Assembly (NCBI RefSeq): GCF_004361855.1
Contig: NZ_SNWQ01000005.1
Location: 350,969-414,968, forward strand
DNA length: 64,000 bases
Direction of reading: 5' to 3'
Source: Kribbella caucasensis
Lineage (GTDB): Bacteria > Actinomycetota > Actinomycetes > Propionibacteriales > Kribbellaceae
A model generated the notes under the pieces. That model saw only the letters and a list, made by a program, of their open reading frames with translations, had not been told where the DNA came from and did not search any database. The position numbers were made by a program, and so were the translations under genes. Positions 17,895-26,345 of this stretch are shown piece after piece. Positions within the stretch are counted from its first letter, which is position 1, and each line of letters starts with the position of its first letter.

Positions 17895-18508
17895 TGCCGA
17901 AGGGGCAGCCGAACGTCGTACCGCAGGACGGTCTGACCACCCGGCAGCGGCGCAATCGCCCGCTGCTGATGGTGCACACCGGTGAAATGAAGGGGAAGTC
18001 GACGGCGGCGTTCGGGATGGCGCTGCGCGGCTGGAACCAGGGCTGGAACGTCGGCGTCTTCCAGTTCGTCAAGAGCGCGAAGTGGAAGGTCGGCGAGGAG
18101 AGCGCCTTCCGTGCTCTCGGGAAGTTGCACGAGGCAACGGGTGAGGGCGGCCCGGTCGAGTGGCACAAGATGGGCGAGGGCTGGAGCTGGTCGCGCAAGG
18201 CCGGTTCCGAGGAGGATCACGCCGCCGACGCGTTGGAGGGCTGGCGGGAGATCCAGCGCCGGATCGCCGCGGAGACGCATGATCTCTATGTGCTCGACGA
18301 GTTCACCTATCCGATGAAGTGGGGCTGGGTGGACGTCGACGAGGTCGTTGCCACGCTCACCGATCGCCCGGGTCACCAGTACGTCGTGATCACCGGCCGG
18401 AACGCTGACCCGCGACTGCTCGAAGCGGCCGACCTGGTCACCGAGATGACCAAGGTCAAGCACCCGATGGACGCAGGTCAGAAAGGCCAGAAGGGAATCG
18501 AGTGGTGA
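17894..18508 (+). CDS. cobO: Cob(I)yrinic acid a,c-diamide adenosyltransferase CobO
   Basis: CobO transfers the 5'-deoxyadenosyl group of ATP to Co(I) corrinoid. The 204-residue protein has the characteristic P-loop GEMKGKST at residues 30-37. It also has the VFQFVKSAKWKVGEE block, the MGEGWSW segment and the DLYVLDEFTYPMKWGW segment. It is translationally coupled to the chelatase gene by a one-base overlap. Confidence 0.97.
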   Translation: MPKGQPNVVPQDGLTTRQRRNRPLLMVHTGEMKGKSTAAFGMALRGWNQGWNVGVFQFVKSAKWKVGEESAFRALGKLHEATGEGGPVEWHKMGEGWSWSRKAGSEEDHAADALEGWREIQRRIAAETHDLYVLDEFTYPMKWGWVDVDEVVATLTDRPGHQYVVITGRNADPRLLEAADLVTEMTKVKHPMDAGQKGQKGIEW

Positions 18509-18548
18509 TCCCGCGGACGGTTGTTGGCGCCTTGCGGAGGGGGATCGC

Positions 18549-19925
18549 ATGCTGATCCCGCGGATCGTTGTCGCCGCGCCCGCTTCGGGGGCCGGCAAGA
18601 CGACTGTCGCCGTCGGGCTGATGGCGGCGCTGCGCCGGTCCGGGCACACCGTGGCCGGTTTCAAGGTCGGCCCCGACTACATCGACCCCGGCTTCCACGC
18701 CGTCGCGACCGGCCGCCCGGGCCGCAACCTGGACCCGATGCTGTCCGGCGAGGAACGCGTCGCACCCCTGTTCGCACACGGTCTCGCCGCCTATGGGTCC
18801 GCACCCGCTGCCGACATCGCCGTCGTCGAAGGTGTGATGGGCCTGTACGACGGAGCGCTCGGGACCGAGGGGTTCGCCTCGACCGCGCACGTCGCAAAGT
18901 TGCTGCAGGCACCGGTCGTGCTGGTCGTCGACGCATCCGCCGCCGGTCGAAGTGTTGGCGCCGTCGTCCAAGGTTTCGTTGCCTTCGACACCGAAATGCG
19001 GATCGTCGGAGTGATCCTGAACAAGGTCGGCTCGGATCGGCACGAGGCGGAGGTCCGAGCCGGGGTCGCGCCGACCGGAGTACCTGTCCTCGGTGTGCTC
19101 CGCCGCGATCCCCGCTTGACCGTGCCGAGCCGGCATCTCGGGCTCGTACCGGCCGACGAGCAACGCGCGCAGGCCTCGACTGCGGTCGACGCGGCAGCCG
19201 AGTTGGTCAAGGCCGGGGTGGACCTGGAAGCGTTCGTCGCCGCTGCGCGTTCGGCCGTCGACCTGGACGTCGAGGCGTGGGACCCCGCCGCGGAGGTGAC
19301 GCCTGCCGAGGAGAGGCGGCCGGTGATCGCGGTGGCCGGCGGTCCGGTGTTCTCGTTCCGGTACGCGGAGACGGCCGAGCTGCTCACCGCTGCGGGCGCC
19401 GACGTGGCGACCTTCGACCCGCTGCAGGACTCGTTGCCGGAGGCCACCGCCGCGCTCTACCTCGGTGGTGGCTTCCCCGAGATGCACGCGGAGGCGCTGT
19501 CCTCGAACACCCGCCTGCGGAAACAGGTCGCCGATGCCGTCGCCGGTGGGTTACCGGTGATAGCGGAGTGCGCCGGACTGCTTTATCTATGCCGTGAACT
19601 CGACGGCCACCCGATGACCGGAGTACTGCCTGCCACTGCGCGGATGACAGACAAGTTGACCCTTGGGTATCGGACTGCAGTCGCGGCGTCCACGACCGCG
19701 TTCTTCGACGAGGGACGACGGGTCCGCGGGCACGAGTTCCACCGCACTGCTGTCGAGTACGACTCGGACGACTCCCCGGCCTGGTACCTGCCGGGCGGCG
19801 TGCTCGAAGGTATCACCCGGCCGTCCGTGCACGCGTCGTACCTGCATCTGCACTGGACGGCGACCCCCGACGTCCCCGCGCGACTGGTCGCGGCCGCCCG
19901 GATCCACGCCGGACTAGAAAAGTGA
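18549..19925 (+). CDS. cobB: Cobyrinate a,c-diamide synthase CobB/CbiA
   Basis: This glutamine-dependent amidotransferase adds amides to carboxylates a and c of the corrin ring. The 458-residue product has an N-terminal dethiobiotin-synthetase-like ATPase (APASGAGKTT, P-loop at residues 11-19) and GPDYIDPGFH. A C-terminal glutaminase domain carries the nucleophile C341 in VIAECAGLLYL, and GGGFPEMHAEAL before it. GGAGGGG precedes the ATG. Its TGA overlaps the next start by one base, so the operon continues. Confidence 0.96.
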   Translation: MLIPRIVVAAPASGAGKTTVAVGLMAALRRSGHTVAGFKVGPDYIDPGFHAVATGRPGRNLDPMLSGEERVAPLFAHGLAAYGSAPAADIAVVEGVMGLYDGALGTEGFASTAHVAKLLQAPVVLVVDASAAGRSVGAVVQGFVAFDTEMRIVGVILNKVGSDRHEAEVRAGVAPTGVPVLGVLRRDPRLTVPSRHLGLVPADEQRAQASTAVDAAAELVKAGVDLEAFVAAARSAVDLDVEAWDPAAEVTPAEERRPVIAVAGGPVFSFRYAETAELLTAAGADVATFDPLQDSLPEATAALYLGGGFPEMHAEALSSNTRLRKQVADAVAGGLPVIAECAGLLYLCRELDGHPMTGVLPATARMTDKLTLGYRTAVAASTTAFFDEGRRVRGHEFHRTAVEYDSDDSPAWYLPGGVLEGITRPSVHASYLHLHWTATPDVPARLVAAARIHAGLEK

Positions 19926-21364
19926 TGCTGGTCATCGGGATCGGCCTGCGCTCCGGTACGTCGTACCGGGAGCTGCGGGACCTTGTCGACACCGCGCTGG
20001 ACGGGCTGGATCGTGGTGCGGTCGGGCGGGTGGTCACGGTCGACGGCAAGGAATCCGAGACGGGACTGCAGCGGTTGGTCGCGTCCCTGGGAGCGGAGCT
20101 GTTCACTGCGTCCGCGCTGGACTTGTCGCGGCAACCAGTGCCCTCACCGAGCGACCAGGTCGGCCACCTGATCGGTACTGCGAGTGTGGCTGAGGCAGCG
20201 GTCATCCTGAGCGGTGCGGAGCTCGTAGTACCGAAGCAGCGGTCGGCGCGGGCCACGGTGGCGGTTGGGAGGCTGCCGTTCGTCGACGGGACTGCGGCTG
20301 CGCCGGGATATGCGCTGCGGGACCGGGACGTCGTACATCGGGTGATCGCCGAGCGGAGGGACGTACGGCGTGGGTTCCTGGACCAGCCGATCGCGGACGA
20401 TGTGCTCACCAGAGTGCTGGAGTCGGCGCACCGGGCGCCCAGCGTCGGTCTGAGTCAGCCGTGGGACTTCGTGCTCATCCGGGACGTCGCCACGCGGCGG
20501 AAGATCCGGGACCTCGCCGTGGCACAGCGGGATGCGTTCGCGGCGTCGCTGCCGGTGGACCGGCGGGCTGCGTTCGACGGGTTGAAGGTAGAGGCGATTC
20601 TGGATACCCCGCTGAACATCGCGGTCACCTGTGATCCCGGGCGAGGTGGACGGCACGTACTGGGGCGTCATGCGGATCCGCGGACTACCTGGTTCTCTGC
20701 TGCGATCGCGGTGCAGAACCTCTGGCTTGCGGCTCGTGCTGAGGGTTTGGGCGTGGGCTGGGTGTCGTTCTTCGAACCTGGCGAGGTTGCGGCCGTGTTG
20801 GACCTGCCTGCACACGTCGAGCTGCTGGGGTACCTCTGTGTGGGGCAGGTGGACGAGTTCGCGGCCGCGCCCGAGCTGGTGCGTTCTGGGTGGGCTGCAC
20901 GGCGACCGTTGGCTTGGGCTGTTCACCATGAGGCTTGGGGTCAGCGGGGCTTGCCGGGGGAGACGGCGAGCCGTGCGACCGCGGTACAGGCTGCTGTTAA
21001 CGCAGCGGTAGATGCAGTGGGTGAGGCTGTGGCGACTGACAGTCGGCGGGTTGCGCGGGTGGTTGTGGTTGAGGGCGGGGCTGTTGAGGATTACCTGACT
21101 TCTGCCGAGGTGCTCGTTGTGCAGGTGGGAGCTGAGCGGCCTGCGGCGGACTTCGGGGTGCTTTGGCGGCCGGCGCGTCAGCCGGATGAGGCCGTGGAGC
21201 TCGGGGTCGAGGTCGCTCGGGACCTGGTCCTGCAGGGTGCCGGGGAGCTACTTGTGGATTGCCCGGGCGAGTCGGAGTTGGCCGAAAGTCTTGCGCAGGG
21301 GCTCCGTTGGGGTGGACTTGCGTGTGGAGTGGCCGTCAGGCGTGTGGATGAGCCGGGCCGGTGA
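19925..21364 (+). CDS. CbiG-C/CobE – BluB fusion protein with extra C-terminal region
   Basis: The 479-residue protein joins parts not usually found together. Residues about 1-125 match the CbiG C-terminal/CobE domain (IGIGLRSGTSYREL, VDGKESETGLQRL, VAEAAVILSGAELVVPKQRS). Residues about 135-335 match BluB, the flavin-destroying enzyme that makes dimethylbenzimidazole (RRDVRRGF, SAHRAPSVGLSQPWDFVLI, GLGVGWVSFFEP). The last 130 or so residues have no clear identity; the EAVELGVEVARDLVLQGAGELL stretch is faintly reminiscent of a CobT segment, but the NTTPAA-like active block is missing. The protein would link a corrin-ring step to lower-ligand synthesis. GTG 19922 is an alternative start. Confidence 0.85.
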   Translation: MLVIGIGLRSGTSYRELRDLVDTALDGLDRGAVGRVVTVDGKESETGLQRLVASLGAELFTASALDLSRQPVPSPSDQVGHLIGTASVAEAAVILSGAELVVPKQRSARATVAVGRLPFVDGTAAAPGYALRDRDVVHRVIAERRDVRRGFLDQPIADDVLTRVLESAHRAPSVGLSQPWDFVLIRDVATRRKIRDLAVAQRDAFAASLPVDRRAAFDGLKVEAILDTPLNIAVTCDPGRGGRHVLGRHADPRTTWFSAAIAVQNLWLAARAEGLGVGWVSFFEPGEVAAVLDLPAHVELLGYLCVGQVDEFAAAPELVRSGWAARRPLAWAVHHEAWGQRGLPGETASRATAVQAAVNAAVDAVGEAVATDSRRVARVVVVEGGAVEDYLTSAEVLVVQVGAERPAADFGVLWRPARQPDEAVELGVEVARDLVLQGAGELLVDCPGESELAESLAQGLRWGGLACGVAVRRVDEPGR

Positions 21365-21377
21365 CACACTCCTCGGC

Positions 21378-21992
21378 ATGACGGTTCCTCCTCAAGGCCC
21401 AGCGCCGATGTACGTGCCCGCGTTCTCGATGAAGCAGCGGATCACGATGATGGCGAACAAGTACGAGCTCATCGCCACCAACCCGGACGGCACGGACGGG
21501 CCGCTGCTGGCGTTCGCGCAGCAGAAGCGAATGGCGTTCAAGGAAGAGGTCACCTTCTACACCGACGACCGCAAGGCGCAGGTGGTGTTCTCCTTCAAGG
21601 CGCGCAAGCGGCTCGACCTGGGCTCCGGGTACGACGTGTTCGACGCCACCGGCCAGCCGATCGGCTGGTTCAAGAAGGAGTTCGGCAAGAGCCTGCTGCG
21701 GTCGAGCTGGCAGCTGTCCGCGGCCGGGATCGAGTCCGACGGCACCGAGCGGAACCCAACGATCGCGATCGTCCGGCGGGTCTGGCAGTTCGTCCCGTTC
21801 GTGGGCGAGATCCCGCTGCCGTTCATCTTCCACTTCGACTTCACCGACCGGACCACCGGGCAGCCGGTGCTGTCGGTGGAGCGGAAGGTCTCGGTGCGTG
21901 ACCGGTACCGGGCCACGGTGCACGACAACCGGCTGGACTTCCGCGTCGCCGCGGCGATGACGGTCGCCCTGGACGCCTTGCAAAGCCGCTGA
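21378..21992 (+). CDS. LURP-one-like / scramblase-fold protein
   Basis: The 204-residue product lacks a signal peptide and reads as a beta-barrel with repeated edge strands: MKQRITMMANKYELIATN, LLAFAQQKRMAFKEEVTFYTDD, YDVFDATGQPIGWFKKEFGKSLLRSSW. This pattern, with a 'default tag plus core strand' organisation, resembles the LURP-one/tubby-like C-terminal fold. No catalytic motif is seen. It begins 14 bases after the cobalamin operon and may be read from it. Its role is unknown, and the fold assignment is from pattern only. Confidence 0.6.
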   Translation: MTVPPQGPAPMYVPAFSMKQRITMMANKYELIATNPDGTDGPLLAFAQQKRMAFKEEVTFYTDDRKAQVVFSFKARKRLDLGSGYDVFDATGQPIGWFKKEFGKSLLRSSWQLSAAGIESDGTERNPTIAIVRRVWQFVPFVGEIPLPFIFHFDFTDRTTGQPVLSVERKVSVRDRYRATVHDNRLDFRVAAAMTVALDALQSR

Positions 21993-22141
21993 TCCTGGCT
22001 CAGTTTGTGCTGCGGTGGGAGTACACGTGACGGGCTGTGTACTACCACCGCAGTACGGCGCGTGGCGGTAGGCTCACTCTTTTGGGTGAACGGACCCTGA
22101 GGCACTTGGTTCGGCGCGGCGGCGGTGCGAGTCTTGAGGAC

Positions 22142-23257
22142 ATGGGCACAACGAGGCGGGGTCGACGGTGGTTGGTACCGGTCACGACAGTTGCGGTGGT
22201 CGCAGGCGTGGGGGCGTTCGGGCCAGTGGTCGCCGACGCGTCGCCCGACCTGCCAGGGATCACCGCACAGGACTTGCTCGCCAAGGTGCAGACCGCCAAG
22301 GTCGACGGCCTGAGCGGCACGGTCCGCTCGGCGGCTGATCTCGGCCTCCCTGCCCTCCCTGGGATGGAGGGCAGCCAGTTCCCCGACCTGCTGAGCGGTG
22401 AGCACACCGCGCGGGTCGCCTTCGCCGGCCCGGACAAGGCCCGCGTCTCCGTCCTGGACAACATGGCCGAGCGCGTCCTGACCACCGATGGCAAGACCGC
22501 CTGGGCGTATGACTCGTCCGAGCGCGAGGCCGTGAAGTACGTGCTGCCGGCCCGCTCCACCAAGCCTGCCCAGCCCCGACCGGAGAAGGACGCCTACGAC
22601 CCGCAGGCGGTGGCGAAGCAGTTCCTCGACGCGATCGACCCGACCACCAAGGTCGAGGTCACCGGCACCGAGCGAGTCGCCGGCCGGGACGCCTACAAGT
22701 TGCGCCTGGTCCCGCGCACCGACAAGACCACGGTCGGCTCCGTGACGCTGTCGATCGACTCGAAGACCTGGGTCCCGCTCGACGTCACCGTGATGCCCCG
22801 CACCGGCGATGATCCGGCCATCCAGGTGGGCTTCTCGTCCGTCTCGTTCGACGTACCGGCGGCGAGCACCTTCGCCTTCACCCCACCCCAGGGCGTCAAG
22901 GTCACGGAGGAGACCGTCCCGGCCTTCAAGCCCCACTCGGTCACCCCGCCGAAGTCGGTCACTCCCAAGACGACGCCGCAGACCCCACGGTCCGGCTCGG
23001 CAGACGACCGGCCCGACGTGGTCGGCCAAGGCTGGGAGAGCGTCGTCGTCCTGCACAACGCCGACCTCACCCCCGGTACCAACGGCCCTCTCGACCAGTT
23101 GCTGGCGAACGCCCGCACCGTCCAGGGCGCGTGGGGCTCGGGCAAGATCCTGACCAGCAAGATGGTCAGCGCCTTGATCACCGACGACGACCGAATCCTG
23201 ATCGGCCTGGTCACCCCCGACACGCTGGTCGCCGCCGCCCCCAAGGCCCCCCGCTAA
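22142..23257 (+). CDS. Exported LolA-like lipoprotein-carrier-fold protein
   Basis: The 371-residue product has an N-terminal export signal (RRGRRWLVPVTTVAVVAGVGAFGPVVA). The mature part resembles LolA/LppX-type or DUF2092-like proteins: LPGITAQDLLAKVQTAKVDGLSGTVR, then strands with ADKARVSVLDNMAERVLTTDGKTAWAYD-like order. A Pro/Thr-rich linker (HSVTPPKSVTPKTTPQTPRSG) near residues 270-300 leads to a C-terminal domain. In actinobacteria such proteins bind lipids or regulate sigma factors outside the membrane. It is followed one base later by an ABC exporter, so it may work with it. ATG 22142 is chosen because the upstream frame lacks a signal-like start. Confidence 0.75.
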   Translation: MGTTRRGRRWLVPVTTVAVVAGVGAFGPVVADASPDLPGITAQDLLAKVQTAKVDGLSGTVRSAADLGLPALPGMEGSQFPDLLSGEHTARVAFAGPDKARVSVLDNMAERVLTTDGKTAWAYDSSEREAVKYVLPARSTKPAQPRPEKDAYDPQAVAKQFLDAIDPTTKVEVTGTERVAGRDAYKLRLVPRTDKTTVGSVTLSIDSKTWVPLDVTVMPRTGDDPAIQVGFSSVSFDVPAASTFAFTPPQGVKVTEETVPAFKPHSVTPPKSVTPKTTPQTPRSGSADDRPDVVGQGWESVVVLHNADLTPGTNGPLDQLLANARTVQGAWGSGKILTSKMVSALITDDDRILIGLVTPDTLVAAAPKAPR

Positions 23258-23258
23258 C

Positions 23259-24437
23259 GTGCCCACCCCGGACCCCCACGCCGCGGCTGGGCCCACCCCC
23301 GCGGCGGGGCCCACCACCCCCCAAGCAGGGCCCCCCGTTCCCGCGGCCGGGCCCACCAACTCCACACCGCCCCGCACCACCCTCGCCGGCCCCCCGGTGT
23401 ACCCCACTGCCGACAGCGCTCGGCCCGCCACCGCCGAAGTACCTGCGGGTGGGTCAAATGCGTACATTGCTCAATCTGTTGGGCCTACGTATGTGCCTCA
23501 CGGTGGGGTGGCGCCGGTGGTCACGCGGGGGTTGACGAAGCGGTTCCGGGGTGGGCAGGTGGCGGTGAACCAGGTTGATCTGGAGGTGCCGGCCGGGAGC
23601 ATCTTCGGGTTCCTGGGTCCCAACGGGTCGGGGAAGACGACAACGATCCGGATGCTGCTCGGGTTGATCGCGCCGACGGCCGGTACGGTCGAACTGCTCG
23701 GCCAGCCGATGCCCAAGGCGCAACTGTCGGTCTTGCCGCGAGTAGGCGCCCTGGTGGAAGGCCCCGCGTTCTACCCGTTCTGGACCGGGCTCGCGAATCT
23801 CCTCCGGTTCGATGCCGCCGACGCCATGGCCGATCCATGGACCAGGAAGCTCCGCGCCGGCGAGGCCCTCGAACGCGTCGGGCTGTCGAACGCCGCGGGC
23901 AAGAAGGTGCGCGCGTATTCGCTCGGCATGCGGCAGCGCCTCGCGATCGCGGTCGCGTTGATGCAGCGCCGCGAACTGCTCGTCCTCGACGAACCGACCA
24001 ACGGCCTGGACCCGCAGGGCACCCGCGAGGTCCGGCTGCTGATCCGCGAACTGGCCGGTGACGGCACCACGGTGTTCACCTCGACCCACCTGCTGGCCGA
24101 GGTCGAGCAGGTCTGCACCCACGCCGCCGTGATGAGCCAGGGCCGCCTGGTCCGCCAGTCCACGGTGGCCGACCTCCGCGCCGAACTCCGCCCCCGCCTG
24201 ATCGTCCGTACGCCGGACCTCGGGCTGGCCGCGCAGACCTTGAGCGGCCTGGGTGTCACCGATCTCAAACAGTCCGCCGACACGGTCGACGGCGACCCCG
24301 GCGAACTGCCCATCGACAAACTCGCCGCCGCCCTCGTCACCGCGGACGTCCGTCTGCACGGCTTCACCCTCGAACGACCCAGCCTCGAAGAAGCCTTCGT
24401 CGCCCTGACCGGGGAGGGCTTCGATGTCGCCGAATGA
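23259..24437 (+). CDS. ABC exporter ATP-binding protein with Pro/Ala-rich N-terminal extension
   Basis: The 392-residue protein has a standard ABC-2 ATPase from about residue 88. The Walker A is GPNGSGKTTT, the LSGGQ-like signature is YSLGMRQR, Walker B is LLVLDEPTNGLDP, and the switch His is in TSTHLL. Ahead of this is an unusual extension of about 85 residues rich in Pro, Ala, Gly and Thr with AAGPT-type repeats. GTG codons nearer the domain (for example around residue 78) could be the true start, so the extension is not certain to be translated. The stop overlaps the ATG-containing start region of the permease gene. Confidence 0.87.
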   Translation: MPTPDPHAAAGPTPAAGPTTPQAGPPVPAAGPTNSTPPRTTLAGPPVYPTADSARPATAEVPAGGSNAYIAQSVGPTYVPHGGVAPVVTRGLTKRFRGGQVAVNQVDLEVPAGSIFGFLGPNGSGKTTTIRMLLGLIAPTAGTVELLGQPMPKAQLSVLPRVGALVEGPAFYPFWTGLANLLRFDAADAMADPWTRKLRAGEALERVGLSNAAGKKVRAYSLGMRQRLAIAVALMQRRELLVLDEPTNGLDPQGTREVRLLIRELAGDGTTVFTSTHLLAEVEQVCTHAAVMSQGRLVRQSTVADLRAELRPRLIVRTPDLGLAAQTLSGLGVTDLKQSADTVDGDPGELPIDKLAAALVTADVRLHGFTLERPSLEEAFVALTGEGFDVAE

Positions 24438-24448
24438 GGAGGTGTGCG

Positions 24449-25321
24449 GTGAGTGCTGAGGTGATGGAGGTCGGCGGAGGGTCAAGCCCATCGACGGCTG
24501 TGGCGCGGGGTCGGCATGGGACCGCGTTGTTCTGGTCGGAGTTGCATCTGGTGTTCGGGCGGGCCCGGACGTGGGTGTTGCTCGGCGTGCTGGCCGTCGT
24601 GCCGGTGATTGTCGGCGTGGCGATCCGGTTGTCGGGATCGGAGGGGGACGCCCAGGGGTTCCTCGGACAGGTCGCCGGGAACGGGTTCTTCCTGATCGTC
24701 GCGAGCCTGGCGTTGTCGTTGCCGTTCTTCCTGCCGACGGCCGTGACGGTGATCTCGGGGGAGTCGCTGGCCGGCGAGGCGAGCCTCGGGACGTTGCGGA
24801 ACCTGCTGACCGCGCCGGCCGGACGGTCGCGACTGCTCGCGGCGAAGATGGTCGCGCTGGCGGTGTTCTGCCTGGCCGCGACGCTGACGGTCTGGTTGGC
24901 GGGGTTGATCGCCGGATTCGTGCTGTTCCCGGTCGGCGATGTCGTGCTGCTGTCCGGCTCGACGGTTTCACTGGCCGACGGGTTGGTCCGCGCGCTCGGG
25001 ATCGCTGTACTGATCGCCGCATCGCTGATCGGTCTGGCGGCGATCGGCCTGTTCGTGAGTTCACTGACCTCGACCCCGCTAGCGGCGATGGCGGCCACGT
25101 TCAGCGCGTTCATCGTGTCCGGCATCCTCGGCGCGATCCCGCAGATCGACGTGATCCACCCGTGGTTGCTGATGTACGGCTGGACGTCGTTCGCCGACCT
25201 GCTCCGCGACCCGCCGTACTGGGACGAGATCGTCCGCAACCTGCTCATGCAGGGCGCGTACCTGGCCGTCTTCTACGCCGCCGCCTGGGCCCGCCTCACC
25301 AGCCGCGACATCAACGGCTGA
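24449..25321 (+). CDS. ABC-2 type exporter permease
   Basis: The 290-residue product has six likely membrane segments, starting at VLLGVLAVVPVIVGVAI and ending at AYLAVFYAAAWARL. The ESLAGEASLGTLRNLLTAPAGRSRLLAAKMVAL block is the coupling region of ABC-2 permeases. The GTG at 24449 has a strong site (GAGGAGG) six bases upstream. The ATG at 24434, overlapping the stop of the ATPase gene, is an alternative. With the ATPase it forms a complete exporter; the cargo is unknown. Confidence 0.87.
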   Translation: MSAEVMEVGGGSSPSTAVARGRHGTALFWSELHLVFGRARTWVLLGVLAVVPVIVGVAIRLSGSEGDAQGFLGQVAGNGFFLIVASLALSLPFFLPTAVTVISGESLAGEASLGTLRNLLTAPAGRSRLLAAKMVALAVFCLAATLTVWLAGLIAGFVLFPVGDVVLLSGSTVSLADGLVRALGIAVLIAASLIGLAAIGLFVSSLTSTPLAAMAATFSAFIVSGILGAIPQIDVIHPWLLMYGWTSFADLLRDPPYWDEIVRNLLMQGAYLAVFYAAAWARLTSRDING

Positions 25322-25377
25322 GCGCCGCAGCGGCACCCAGCGGCAGAAGTCCGGCTGGCGCGGGGGAGAATGACGCC

Positions 25378-26235
25378 GTGCGCCCAGACCTGGTTTCCGT
25401 ACTGCGCTGTCCGGTGTGCGGCGAGGACCTCGGACTGCACGGGCGTACGGCGAAGTGTGAGCGTGGGCACTCGTACGACCTGGCCAAACAGGGCTATCTC
25501 AATCTGTTGCCGTCGGCATCGACCGGTATCGAGGGCGACACCGCCGAGATGATCGAAGCCCGCAGCACGTTCCTCGCGGCCGGCTCCTACAGCCCCATCC
25601 GCGACGCCCTGATCGCCAACACCCCTGAAGAACTGGATCTTGCCCAACTCGATCGCGGTGATGGTGAGTTGGTGGTGGAGGTGGGAGCCGGTACGGCGTA
25701 CTACCTGGCCGGCGTCGTCGCGGCGCGCACGGGGTGGCGGGGGATCGCGTTGGACGTGTCGCGGTATGCGGCGCGGCGGGCGGCGAAGGTGGATCCGCGG
25801 ATCGGGGCCGTCGTGTGCGACGCGTGGCGGGAGCTGCCGCTGCGGGACGAGGTGGCGCAGGTAATTCTCAACGTGTTCGCCCCGCGCAACGCCCAGGAGA
25901 TGGCGCGGATCCTGGCCCCCGGCGGCACCTTGCTCGTGGTGACGCCGAACCAAACCCACTTGGGGGAACTGGTCGACGTTCTCGGTCTGGTCCGGGTCGA
26001 CCAGGAGAAGGAACGCCGGTTGACGGAGTCGCTCAGCGGGTTCCAACGGACGACCGACGAGGCCGTCGAGGTGACGATGCGGCTGGATCACCGGTCGATC
26101 GAGCGGCTGGTCGCGATGACGCCGAGCGCGCGGCACCTGGATCAGACCGAGCGGGCGGAGCGCATCGCAGTACTGGCTGATCCGGCCGAGGTGACGCTGT
26201 CGGTCACCGTGTCGGCCTGGCAGGTCGTCGCCTGA
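25378..26235 (+). CDS. rlmA: RlmA-type 23S rRNA (guanine-N1)-methyltransferase
   Basis: The 285-residue protein starts with a zinc-ribbon, CPVC...C-x3-H (LRCPVCGEDLGLHGRTAKCERGHSYD), as in RlmA I/II. The AKQGYLNLL segment follows it in the same manner as in that family. The SAM-binding motif is LVVEVGAGTAYYL. Later segments NVFAPRN and PGGTLLVVTPNQTHLGEL are typical. RlmA II (TlrB-like) enzymes methylate 23S rRNA at 748 and can affect macrolide response; whether this is I or II cannot be told here. GTG 25378 is the start that places the zinc-ribbon at the N-terminus. Confidence 0.85.
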   Translation: MRPDLVSVLRCPVCGEDLGLHGRTAKCERGHSYDLAKQGYLNLLPSASTGIEGDTAEMIEARSTFLAAGSYSPIRDALIANTPEELDLAQLDRGDGELVVEVGAGTAYYLAGVVAARTGWRGIALDVSRYAARRAAKVDPRIGAVVCDAWRELPLRDEVAQVILNVFAPRNAQEMARILAPGGTLLVVTPNQTHLGELVDVLGLVRVDQEKERRLTESLSGFQRTTDEAVEVTMRLDHRSIERLVAMTPSARHLDQTERAERIAVLADPAEVTLSVTVSAWQVVA

Positions 26236-26277
26236 TCCCTGGGCGCCGGCTCGAGCTCGGCACCCGCGGGAATCTCA

Positions 26278-26344
26278 ATTTCAGGCAAACACCTTCAGAC
26301 GGCCAACTTCAGGCAGCCGACTTCAACGCGGCCGGCTTCAGGCG
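26278..26344. repeat. Five-copy 14-base degenerate tandem repeat between convergent genes
   Basis: TTCA cores start at 26280, 26294, 26308, 26322 and 26337, a period of 14, 14, 14 and 15. The consensus is roughly nACTTCAGGCnGCC. It fills the gap between the convergent rlmA and azoreductase genes. It may be a protein-binding array or a decayed minisatellite. Confidence 0.7.
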
Positions 26345-26345
26345 G

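Noticed and set aside
26278..26344. CRISPR array from the tandem TTCAGGC units
   Set aside because: Units are 14 bases and degenerate, with no spacers of uniform length and no cas genes.
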